Shown here: positions 1 to 5,344 of the stretch, piece by piece
How the letters are laid out: every line of letters starts with the position of its first letter
Numbering within the stretch: the first letter of the stretch is position 1
Assembly: GCA_903854455.1 (NCBI GenBank)
Contig: CAINWJ010000090.1
Location: forward strand, 1-5,970
Length of the DNA stretch: 5,970 nucleotides
From: Candidatus Peribacteria bacterium
Lineage (GTDB): Bacteria; Patescibacteriota; Gracilibacteria; Peribacterales; Peribacteraceae
Direction of reading: 5' to 3'
Program-made: the position numbers and the translations under genes
Notes under the pieces: model-generated
What the model saw: only the letters and a program-made list of their open reading frames with translations
The model's database searches: none
Told to the model about the DNA's origin: nothing

Positions 1-974
1 AAATCGGATGCGGCGAAACGACCACCATCCAGCTGCACCATCGGGCGCAGATCAGGAGGAAGGATGGGGAGTCTCGTCAGAATCATCCACTCGGGCTTGA
101 TGTTGGCCTGCTCGAGTGACTGGACGAGCTTCAAGCGCTTCATGATCTTCTTGAGCCGCTGACCGCTGCTCTTCTGACGTTCATCCTGCAGAACCTCGGC
201 GAGGGACTTGAAGTTGATGTTGGAGATGATCTCGCGGAGTGACTCGGCACCCGTGCCGGCGCGGAAGAGGTGACCAAACTTCATGTTCATCTCGCGGAAC
301 TTGAGCTCGGAGAGCACGGACCCGATGTGCAGGTTCGTGATGTCTTCCAGCGCATCCTTGTGATTCAGTTTCAATGCTTCCAGTTTCTCGGCAGTTGCGG
401 AATCCAGCGCATCCAGCTGATCACGGGTTGCCTTGCTGTCCTTGAGCCGCTTCTGCTCATCGTCATGGTCGCGCTTGATCTGGTTGCGGCGCGCCTCGTG
501 CTCCTGCTTCAGTTCTTTCTCGGCGGCCGCCTTGCTCTCGTCGTCCACCGTGATGACGATGTACGCGGAGAAGTAGACGATCTGCTCGAGAGTTTTGATG
601 GAAAGATCGAGGAGCAATCCCAAGCGTGAAGGCGAGCTCCTAAGGAACCAGATGTGCGTCACCGGCACCGCCAGGTTGATGTGCCCCATCCGCTCGCGGC
701 GAACGATGGAACGAGTGACCTCCACACCACACTTCTCACACACGACCGTGTTGTAGCGGATGCCCTTGTACTTGCCGCAGAAACACTGGAAGTTCTTGGT
801 AGGACCGAAGATGCGCTCGCAGAAGAGCCCATCAGGCTCGGCACGCTGCGTGCGGTAGTTGACGGTCTCCGGCTTGGTGACTTCACCGCGTGACCAGCCG
901 AGGATGTCCTCGGGGCTGGCGACAGACAGCGCGACTGCGTCGAAGGAATCGGAGGTGCGGGGAGTGAAGGCCAT
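1..974 (-). CDS. rpoC: DNA-directed RNA polymerase subunit beta' (RpoC), N-terminal part; runs off the left edge
   Basis: This is the largest catalytic subunit of RNA polymerase, a cytoplasmic enzyme that transcribes all genes. Only the first 324 codons are present; the active-site NADFDGD motif lies beyond the window. The N-terminus shows SVASPEDILGWSRGEVTKPETVNYRT (residues 17-42, abridged family pattern GEV.KPET.NYRT), then DGLFCERIFGPTK (48-60). The zinc-binding site is C64 and C66 (CFCGKYK) with C79 and C82 (VCEKCGVEVT). RMGHINLAVPVTHIWF (95-110) and KPEWMILTRLPILPPDLRP (293-311) are near-invariant beta' sequences, followed by QLDGGRFAASD (314-324). Residues about 143-236 are a very charged, probably coiled-coil stretch, roughly 60 residues longer than the matching part of E. 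coli RpoC. The ATG at 974 fits the family N-terminus; no Shine-Dalgarno precedes it, and a heptamer array ends ten bases upstream. rpoB is not the upstream neighbour. Identity is very secure. Confidence 0.97.
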   Translation of the reverse strand, partial: MAFTPRTSDSFDAVALSVASPEDILGWSRGEVTKPETVNYRTQRAEPDGLFCERIFGPTKNFQCFCGKYKGIRYNTVVCEKCGVEVTRSIVRRERMGHINLAVPVTHIWFLRSSPSRLGLLLDLSIKTLEQIVYFSAYIVITVDDESKAAAEKELKQEHEARRNQIKRDHDDEQKRLKDSKATRDQLDALDSATAEKLEALKLNHKDALEDITNLHIGSVLSELKFREMNMKFGHLFRAGTGAESLREIISNINFKSLAEVLQDERQKSSGQRLKKIMKRLKLVQSLEQANIKPEWMILTRLPILPPDLRPMVQLDGGRFAASD

Positions 975-983
975 GGAACGAGG

Positions 984-1018
984 GGTTAGGGATTAGGGAT
1001 TAGGGATTAGGTGATAGG
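984..1018. repeat. Heptamer tandem array, consensus GATTAGG, five units
   Basis: Five consecutive 7-bp units are seen: GGTTAGG, three exact GATTAGG copies, and a degenerate TGATAGG. The plus strand has regularly spaced G runs, (G)4 TTA (G)3 ATTA (G)3 ATTA GG, much like telomeric DNA, so a G-quadruplex is conceivable on the strand that is template for rpoC. The rpoC mRNA would carry the C-rich complement. The array ends ten bases before the rpoC start codon, where a Shine-Dalgarno sequence would normally lie. Copy-number change would alter the leader length by 7 bases. Confidence 0.9.
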
Positions 1019-1039
1019 AACAAATACTGGAACTGGGGA

Positions 1040-1056
1040 GCGGGTTTCCTACCCGC
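1040..1056. repeat. Perfect hairpin GCGGGT-loop-ACCCGC
   Basis: A 6-bp perfect GC-rich stem (1040-1045 with 1051-1056) encloses a 5-base loop, TTCCT on the plus strand and AGGAA on the minus strand. It would fall in the rpoC leader if that starts near 1239. There is no U-rich tail on either side, so it is not an intrinsic terminator. It resembles a REP-type extragenic palindrome; whether it recurs elsewhere in the genome cannot be seen here. Confidence 0.6.
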
Positions 1057-1084
1057 GGTGACCGATGTTTCAATGGATAATTCG

Positions 1085-1162
1085 TCGGTTTCCTCGGACT
1101 CTCTTGCCCATCCGAAGCCCGAAGGCGAAGGTGGGTCGGATTCCTCGGTTTCTTCGGTTTCC
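1085..1162. repeat. Interrupted nonamer repeat, consensus TCGGTTTCC
   Basis: Nine-base units occur in two blocks: two units at 1085-1102 (TCGGTTTCC, TCGGACTCT) and three at 1136-1162 (TCGGATTCC, TCGGTTTCT, TCGGTTTCC), with a 33-bp GC-rich spacer between them. The period is a multiple of three, so the minus strand reads as a three-residue repeat in every frame (GNR-like in one, ETE-like in another). This explains why the frames stay open here without implying a gene. Confidence 0.7.
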
Positions 1163-1245
1163 TTGTCCAAATTCACATACGAAACAACGCAGCGCCCCAG
1201 CAGTGCGATCGTCTGAATCGCGCGGAGTGCTCCGATGATGGGCAG

Positions 1246-1273
1246 ATTGTAGCGAAAGAAATCCTTGGTGCAA
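1246..1273 (-). promoter_or_regulatory. Candidate sigma70-type promoter for rpoC
   Basis: On the minus strand TTGCAC (1273-1268) is followed after 16 bases by TACAAT (1251-1246), which matches the TATAAT -10 consensus at five of six positions. The -35 match is weaker (TTG conserved). Transcription would start near 1239 and give an rpoC leader of about 265 bases that carries the nonamer repeat, the 1040-1056 hairpin and the heptamer array. It is the best promoter-like pair noticed between the glycosyltransferase stop and rpoC, but it is unproven. Confidence 0.4.
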
Positions 1274-1349
1274 GGGAATCCAGCTCACAGAACGAACTAA
1301 TCGATCCCTGCTGATTTTTTCTCCATTACCCGCACGAAGACTACTTGCC

Positions 1350-1367
1350 CGCAGGAAGAATCCTGCG
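1350..1367. repeat. Perfect hairpin CGCAGGA-AGAA-TCCTGCG after the glycosyltransferase gene
   Basis: A 7-bp perfect stem (1350-1356 with 1361-1367) with a 4-base loop lies about 30 bases past the glycosyltransferase stop codon. On the minus strand it could mark the end of that transcript, but no U-run follows (GGGCAAGTAGTC), so it is not a canonical intrinsic terminator. It could be an mRNA 3'-end stabiliser or an extragenic palindrome. Confidence 0.5.
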
Positions 1368-1380
1368 CTAGTGCAAAATG

Positions 1381-1408
1381 CCACCCACTACTCACTACTC
1401 ACCACCCA
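1381..1408. repeat. Heptamer tandem array spanning the glycosyltransferase stop codon, consensus CYACYCA
   Basis: Four 7-bp units on the plus strand: CCACCCA, CTACTCA, CTACTCA, CCACCCA. Read on the minus strand it is a G-rich GTGRGTR array. The stop codon of the glycosyltransferase (TGA at 1401-1399) and its last codon lie inside it. Because 7 is not a multiple of 3, gain or loss of a unit upstream of the stop would shift the C-terminal reading frame. Confidence 0.85.
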
Positions 1409-3420
1409 CTTCCTCTTCCCAACCTCTCGACCACTCTCCTCCCCTTTTTTATGCACCTCGCCACAAATGAACGCATGCGCATCATGAACGATCTCGCATT
1501 CTGCTCGGACCGAATCCGTCCAATCTCCCTGAGTAATCTGGATCTCTCCTCCAGTAAATCAAGATTGACTGGTAATACCAGAACCGAATCAATGAATGCC
1601 GCTGTCTCCACTGCCGCATCGTGCCAGGTGCGCCCACTGGTCGGAGAAACATGATCGATCGCCGTCACTCGAGCAATCAACGATCCAATCTCCTCAAAGT
1701 TCCTGAACGTAGAGACGATCTTCTCAAGTTTGAATGCCTGCACGATCTCGCGGGTCGTTGCCGTGTCGCAGGCGATCACCGGTTTGCCAGCTTGCGCTGC
1801 ATGAAGCATCGGCAGACCAAATCCTTCGTACTGGCTCGGAAAGATCACCGCCTGGCATTCCCGATACAATGCCGCGATGATGGCTGGATCGATCTTCCCG
1901 CTGGGAAGGAAGCGAAGATTTTTTCCGAACGATCCTCTGCGCGGGGGCTCACCCAGGACAACCGTCAAAATCTTTTCCGGCAGTGCATCAATCGCTCTGG
2001 CGATGGCTTTGTGCTCGTAGTGATTGCCGACCAGGAAGAGGAATGGCTCCCGAGGAATCATGGGTGATCGCGTATCAGCTGATGCAATTCTGACGGGATA
2101 TCCGTGATGGATCGCACGACGTATGCCGTCGGATCTGAACGCATCTGCACCGAGGAATGCCTGACAATCCTCCAGTGATGCACGACTGACAGAGAGAATG
2201 CCATCGGCATACTTTGCAACAAACCGTAGAGAAGAATCCGCCTCGGGTGTCTTCAATTCATTACACCGAAGCGCGATGACATCCTGAATGTTGACGATCC
2301 ACCGGACAGCCAGCCGGTTGAGCATCTCCAAGTGACTGTGGATGAATGTCTGCTGCGGCACTAAGGCAAGATCGAACCGCTTATCGACTGTGCCATTCAT
2401 GAGGAGAACGCGGGGATACTGTTCTGAGAGACGAAAGAATTTCTCACAAACAGGATGAATAAGAATCGTGACATCCATCGATGCACTTAGTATCGGATAC
2501 AAAGCATCCAACAGAGACAGAGCATACTCACTCGTCCCGTTGTGCGCCGCGATGAGATGCGATAGATCGTAGAGAATTTTTTTTCGCGGATAGCACCCGC
2601 CCAGCACGTCGGCGAAGTGCTCGCGTGCAGGAAGATGAAGTCCACAATACGCCTTCACCGCGCGACCGTACTCCGGGTAGCGCCTGAGCAAAATCCGCCT
2701 GTTTCGCTTTTCCAGTGTCGTCCGCTCCTTGCTGCTAAATCCCCCGCCGCCACTGTGAAAAACGTACGCTCTATTCGCCATGATCGCGGAATATCCCATA
2801 CGGTTGATGCGACAACTGAAATCATTCTCCTCGTTGTAACCGTACCCATAGACCGCATCGAACAGCCCGAAGCGGTCGACGAGCTCCCGGCGGATGAGCA
2901 TGCAGAACCCGACACCGGTCGGAATGACGGAGAAGAGCGGGAAGGAATCCTTGAGTCGTCGCCAGGAATTGAAACTGATTGTCCGGAACTCTGTACGATC
3001 TCCAGAGAACTGAAAGGGAATGGTACAGATCGTTGCGCTGTTGCTCCGGGGGCAGACCACACCGTGACGGTCAGAGGCATGAAGGCATGCGAGCATCTCG
3101 TCTAAAAAACCCTCCGTCACTTCCGTGTCGGCATTGAGCAGAAGAATGTCATCGCCCGGTCGCACACACTCACGAACTCCGCGGTTACACGTCGCCACGA
3201 ACCCGAGCCGCCTGTCGTTATGTACCAATTGGATCCACGAATGATCCCGGATCGCTTCGGCAATGCGCTCCCTGTACAACGGCTCATCGGAACCGTCGTC
3301 GATGATCACGATGCGGTGATGGGGATGAATGTGCGCGATGCACCCTGCGATGCACTTCGAAAGCTCCTTCCAATTGTTGTACGCGGGAATGATGACGGTG
3401 ACGGAAGGAGTCGTGAGCAT
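1399..3420 (-). CDS. Two-domain glycosyltransferase: GT2 (GT-A) N-terminal, GT4-like (GT-B) C-terminal
   Basis: Predicted cytoplasmic enzyme of 673 residues that should add two sugars to a growing cell-surface glycan; donors and acceptor cannot be told. The GT2 half shows VTVIIPAYN (residues 7-15), IIDDGS (39-44), a DxD-like LNADTEV (95-101), TGVGFCMLIRREL (168-180) and YNEENDF (195-201) with the likely catalytic acid. The GT4 half starts near KILYDLSHL (281-289), has SVSRAS (410-415), PFLFLVGNHYEHK (459-471) and FPSQYEGFGLPMLHAAQAGKP (about 527-547). In the usual E-x7-E motif the second Glu is His (E532, H540). No signal peptide or membrane segment is seen; the last 40 residues are very basic and might touch the membrane. 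The ATG at 3420 is preferred over an in-frame TTG at 3438, because a -10-like TACACT lies between them. The two halves are joined at an A8 tract. No SD is present. No polysaccharide cluster surrounds it. Confidence 0.9.
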   Translation of the reverse strand: MLTTPSVTVIIPAYNNWKELSKCIAGCIAHIHPHHRIVIIDDGSDEPLYRERIAEAIRDHSWIQLVHNDRRLGFVATCNRGVRECVRPGDDILLLNADTEVTEGFLDEMLACLHASDRHGVVCPRSNSATICTIPFQFSGDRTEFRTISFNSWRRLKDSFPLFSVIPTGVGFCMLIRRELVDRFGLFDAVYGYGYNEENDFSCRINRMGYSAIMANRAYVFHSGGGGFSSKERTTLEKRNRRILLRRYPEYGRAVKAYCGLHLPAREHFADVLGGCYPRKKILYDLSHLIAAHNGTSEYALSLLDALYPILSASMDVTILIHPVCEKFFRLSEQYPRVLLMNGTVDKRFDLALVPQQTFIHSHLEMLNRLAVRWIVNIQDVIALRCNELKTPEADSSLRFVAKYADGILSVSRASLEDCQAFLGADAFRSDGIRRAIHHGYPVRIASADTRSPMIPREPFLFLVGNHYEHKAIARAIDALPEKILTVVLGEPPRRGSFGKNLRFLPSGKIDPAIIAALYRECQAVIFPSQYEGFGLPMLHAAQAGKPVIACDTATTREIVQAFKLEKIVSTFRNFEEIGSLIARVTAIDHVSPTSGRTWHDAAVETAAFIDSVLVLPVNLDLLEERSRLLREIGRIRSEQNARSFMMRMRSFVARCIKKGRRVVERLGRGSGW

Positions 3421-3429
3421 GACGGTGGG

Positions 3430-3435
3430 AGTGTA
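3430..3435 (-). promoter_or_regulatory. -10-like TACACT just before the glycosyltransferase start
   Basis: TACACT on the minus strand ends nine bases before the ATG at 3420. A start point about seven bases downstream would leave a 5' leader of only one to three bases. There is no good -35 at 16-18 bases and no Shine-Dalgarno. The same hexamer precedes the zinc-ribbon gene. The AT-rich stretch at 3490-3535 could hold an alternative, further promoter. Confidence 0.4.
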
Positions 3436-3574
3436 CAAGCGACAATCGTGTTTCAGCGAGTCGCTCTAAGTGCTATCACCGAAAACAACTGATCACATTA
3501 TTTAAAGATACCCAAAAAAAAGATAAGCCAATGCAGCTGCTAAAAGGCAAAGGAAAATACGGCACCAAAGGGGG

Positions 3575-3624
3575 GCGTGCGCCGCAGGTGGGGGTCTGCT
3601 GGGGGGAATCGGCGCACGCGTTTT
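3575..3624 (+). terminator. Terminator-like hairpin with a G-rich, quadruplex-capable loop
   Basis: GCGTGCGCCG (3575-3584) pairs perfectly with CGGCGCACGC (3610-3619), a 10-bp stem around a 25-base loop, followed by G and TTTT then CTTTCT. This has the shape of a plus-strand intrinsic terminator, although the loop is unusually long. Runs of G6 (3570-3575), GG, G5 (3590-3594) and G6 (3601-3606) could instead form a G-quadruplex. It lies 32 bases left of the IS and would shield the transposase from outside transcription, but no plus-strand gene upstream needs it. It could also be a remnant of another element. Confidence 0.45.
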
Positions 3625-3651
3625 CTTTCTGCCATTTCTTTGTCGCTTGAG

Positions 3652-3672
3652 TTCAACATCCAAGTGCAACAC
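3652..3672 (+). repeat. IS30-family left terminal inverted repeat
   Basis: TTCAACATCCAAGTGCAACAC; it matches the right end at 19 of 21 positions in inverted orientation. The transposase start codon follows 26 bases inside. Confidence 0.88.
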
Positions 3673-3685
3673 CCGGGTTTCCCCC

Positions 3686-3691
3686 TACTGT
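3686..3691 (+). promoter_or_regulatory. Weak -10-like TACTGT before the transposase start
   Basis: TACTGT keeps the three most conserved -10 positions (T, A and final T) and ends seven bases before the ATG at 3699, the same spacing as at neighbouring genes. There is no convincing -35 in the left inverted repeat. Support is mainly by analogy with the other starts in this window. Confidence 0.25.
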
Positions 3692-3698
3692 GTTGCCT

Positions 3699-4700
3699 AT
3701 GGACACCTATCATCATTTTTCCATCATTGAGCGAGAGGAAATTAGCAGAGGACTCGCACAGGGATTGAGTTTCCGTGCCATCGCTCTTCCGCTCGGTCGT
3801 TCTCCGTCCTCCGTCAGCCGCGAGGTGCACCGGCATTTCGTCAACATCGGCTACCGAGCCTGCAGAGCGCAATTTCGTGCACGAAAGAGATCGAGGAAGC
3901 CGCGCCGGCTTCGATTCACGATCCTTCATTCTGAGGTCTGGGATCTGATTCAGATGAAGCTACGTCTGCAGTGGTCTCCCGAGCAGGTGTCTGTTTGGCT
4001 GAGAAGCACGTACGCTGCTTCACACATGCGCGTTTCGCACGAAGCCATCTACCAGGCGCTTTACGTGTTACCGAGAGGGGCGTTGCGCAAAGAACTGCTC
4101 CGCTGTTTGCGACAGCATCACAAGAGACGGAAGAGAATGGGGAAGATTCTCCTCTCTGATCGTCGGGGACAAATTGCCAACATGACGAGTATTCATGACC
4201 GTCCCGCAGATATTGAGCCGCGCATCATTCCGGGGCATTGGGAAGGTGATTTCCTGATGGGGAAACACATGCGCTCCGCAATTGGTACGCTCGTGGAACG
4301 AACGACGCGCTACGTCCTACTCTGCCACCTTTCTTCGCCGACTCCCTCCGAAGCATGGAAGGCTTTTGCGAGGAGACTGCGCACGGTCCCAGAACCGCTG
4401 CGAACCACGCTAACGTACGATCAGGGGAAGGAGATGTCCTACCATCAGAAACTAACGAAAGCAGTGAAGGTGAAGGTCTTCTTCTGCGATCCTCATAGTC
4501 CTTGGCAGCGGGGAACCAACGAAAATACTAACGGTCTTCTCCGCCAGTACTTCCCGAAAGGTACAGACTTCACCGCGGTGACGACGAAGCAATTGCGTCT
4601 AATTGAAGAACGATTAAATGGCAGACCACGGAAAACGTTACAATGGCGTACGCCTCATGAAGCTTTTACTTCCTGTCTGAGTGTTGCACTTAGAAGTTGA
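3699..4700 (+). CDS. IS30-family DDE transposase
   Basis: Catalyses excision and insertion of the IS by acting on its terminal repeats. The 333-residue protein opens with a helix-turn-helix region (about 5-45; EREEISRGLAQGLSFRAIA then SPSSVSREV) typical of the IS30 N-terminus. A basic middle segment (ARKRSRKPRR, HHKRRKRM) follows. The RNase H-like catalytic core has GHWEGDFLMG with D184, LTYDQGKEM with D241, and RGTNENTNGLLRQYFPKG with E275; the D241-E275 spacing is 33 residues, the family's DD(33)E signature. The closing NGRPRKTLQWRTPHEAF is also diagnostic. No frameshift or missing catalytic residue is seen, so it may be active. A GTG at 3690 is an alternative start; the ATG at 3699 is preferred. 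The last seven codons and the TGA lie inside the right inverted repeat, so the C-terminal residues are dictated by the transposon end. Confidence 0.96.
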   Translation: MDTYHHFSIIEREEISRGLAQGLSFRAIALPLGRSPSSVSREVHRHFVNIGYRACRAQFRARKRSRKPRRLRFTILHSEVWDLIQMKLRLQWSPEQVSVWLRSTYAASHMRVSHEAIYQALYVLPRGALRKELLRCLRQHHKRRKRMGKILLSDRRGQIANMTSIHDRPADIEPRIIPGHWEGDFLMGKHMRSAIGTLVERTTRYVLLCHLSSPTPSEAWKAFARRLRTVPEPLRTTLTYDQGKEMSYHQKLTKAVKVKVFFCDPHSPWQRGTNENTNGLLRQYFPKGTDFTAVTTKQLRLIEERLNGRPRKTLQWRTPHEAFTSCLSVALRS

Positions 4701-4701
4701 A
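4681..4701 (-). repeat. IS30-family right terminal inverted repeat
   Basis: GTGTTGCACTTAGAAGTTGAA on the plus strand, the inverted partner of the left end. It overlaps the end of the transposase gene, including its stop codon. Confidence 0.88.
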
Positions 4702-4813
4702 TCCACCCGCGCACAAAGAAATGGCAAAGAAGAGCATCGTTCGTCCAAGCAATGCACCAATACAGTTGAGCATCAGCAAAAACCCAACTCTTCGTTGTGT
4801 GGCAATTAAAATA
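4702..4813. other. Spacer between the IS and the zinc-ribbon gene
   Basis: These 112 bases follow the zinc-ribbon stop codon on the minus strand. AGTTG and CAACT on the minus strand (about 4783 and 4764) could form a weak stem with a T-rich loop, but no clear terminator is seen. A hydrophobic minus-strand frame crosses it and continues out of frame into the zinc-ribbon gene; it is taken as spurious. Confidence 0.4.
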
Positions 4814-5167
4814 TTACTTCTTCTCCGCAATATCCTTGAACATCTTCTCGAAGGATCCGTCGTACTTCTCCAACGCAGCATGCAGCGTCTTCATCTCGCT
4901 CTCGGTTAAGGACACCGATGACGATGCATTGAGGAGATGATTCCTGTCAGCGATCCCGACCACACCGATCCCCTGCTCACCGATGGTCACCTGCAGCACG
5001 ATGAAAGCGCCGCAGCTCCGGCACTTGAGCTCCAGGAGCATCACGTTGTCCTGTGCCACCTTCACCGCGGGAAAGTCCACCGGCATGGGAGTGCTGCACT
5101 GCGGACAGCGCACCTGCTCGCGGATGCGATTCAAGATCACGTTGAGGGAATGCGGGTTCACGTCCAT
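4814..5167 (-). CDS. Small four-cysteine zinc-ribbon protein, function unknown
   Basis: A 117-residue soluble protein that I do not recognise as a named family. Two CxxC pairs, C21-P-Q-C24 and C49-R-S-C52, lie 25 residues apart, each near a beta-strand-like stretch (VMLLELKC before the second pair, GAFIVLQVTIG after it); this is a zinc-ribbon fold. The first 20 residues (HSLNVILNRIREQVR) look like an amphipathic helix. The C-terminal part (LTESEMKTLHAALEKYDGSFEKMFKDIAEKK, residues 87-117, shown only as the family-like pattern) is helical and charged and may be a second small module. A role in nucleic-acid or protein binding is possible but not shown. Start: the ATG at 5167 is chosen over the adjacent GTG at 5170 because it lies at the predicted transcription start of an extended -10 element; no Shine-Dalgarno is present. 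It is divergent from the membrane protein gene at 5357. Confidence 0.82.
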   Translation of the reverse strand: MDVNPHSLNVILNRIREQVRCPQCSTPMPVDFPAVKVAQDNVMLLELKCRSCGAFIVLQVTIGEQGIGVVGIADRNHLLNASSSVSLTESEMKTLHAALEKYDGSFEKMFKDIAEKK

Positions 5168-5174
5168 CACGAGT

Positions 5175-5183
5175 AGTGTACCA
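5175..5183 (-). promoter_or_regulatory. Extended -10 (TGG-TACACT) placed for a leaderless zinc-ribbon mRNA
   Basis: On the minus strand TGG (5183-5181) followed directly by TACACT (5180-5175) matches the extended -10 form TGn-TATAAT. Seven bases separate it from the ATG at 5167, the normal distance from -10 to the transcription start, so the mRNA would begin at the start codon. No -35 is seen at 16-18 bases, which fits an extended -10 promoter. Confidence 0.5.
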
Positions 5184-5344
5184 GAAAACCGAAATTCTTG
5201 CGTTTGACACAGGAAACAATTCAGGTTTTTTGGTATCTGATTTCACTTCCACTTTTCCCTCACAATTTGTTGATGATCCATCGCGGAGAAGATTGTCCAC
5301 ACAAAGTTTCATACAGACGATGGCAATCATCATCGCTCTCCCGC

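Larger units (their letters stand above)
975..1398. other. 424-bp spacer between the glycosyltransferase and rpoC: repeat-rich, no convincing gene
   Basis: This is the only gene-free stretch longer than 300 bases. It contains a heptamer array at each end, two perfect short hairpins, nonamer repeats and a promoter-like pair, each listed separately. Two overlapping minus-strand frames stay open. One runs from a GTG at 1384 to 1070 (104 codons) and gives an arginine-rich sequence with no recognisable domain. The other is open from 1284 down to a TAA at 1000-1002; it passes through an acidic stretch (DKETEETEESDPPSPSGFGW) but has no ATG and ends inside the heptamer array. Neither is called a gene. 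The texture resembles a dispersed intergenic repeat or a composite rpoC leader, but that is inference. Confidence 0.6.
3652..4701 (+). mobile_element. IS30-family insertion sequence, 1050 bp, apparently complete
   Basis: The ends are 21-bp imperfect inverted repeats: TTCAACATCCAAGTGCAACAC at 3652 and, complemented, TTCAACTTCTAAGTGCAACAC ending at 4701 (19 of 21 match, the inner 11 bp identical). They enclose one transposase gene with nearly no spare DNA. Length and layout fit the IS30 family. No 2-4 bp target duplication is visible next to these ends (CTTGAG on the left, TCCACC on the right), so the outer boundary may be off by a few bases, or the insertion is old or rearranged. It lies between two minus-strand genes and interrupts neither. 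Confidence 0.9.

Noticed and set aside
1..974. Open frames on the plus strand opposite rpoC
   Set aside because: They are antisense shadows of a securely identified RpoC reading frame.
1070..1384. 104-codon minus-strand frame in the spacer, GTG start
   Set aside because: Arginine-rich sequence with no domain, overlapping another open frame, hairpins and nonamer repeats that keep frames open; not gene-like.
3421..3438. TTG at 3438 as the glycosyltransferase start (679 residues)
   Set aside because: The six extra codons overlap a -10-like hexamer, and the GT2 fold starts normally from the ATG at 3420.
4690..4881. Hydrophobic minus-strand frame (63 codons) beside the IS
   Set aside because: It overlaps the zinc-ribbon gene out of frame and the right IS end; composition explains the hydrophobicity.
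5204..5209. Perfect TTGACA -35-like hexamer in the divergent gap
   Set aside because: No -10-like hexamer lies at 16-19 bases on the plus strand (TTTTTG at 17; TATCTG only at 24).
5293..5301. TTGTCCACA, one mismatch from a DnaA box
   Set aside because: Only one copy was noticed, without an AT-rich unwinding region or dnaA/dnaN genes nearby; a chance match is likely.
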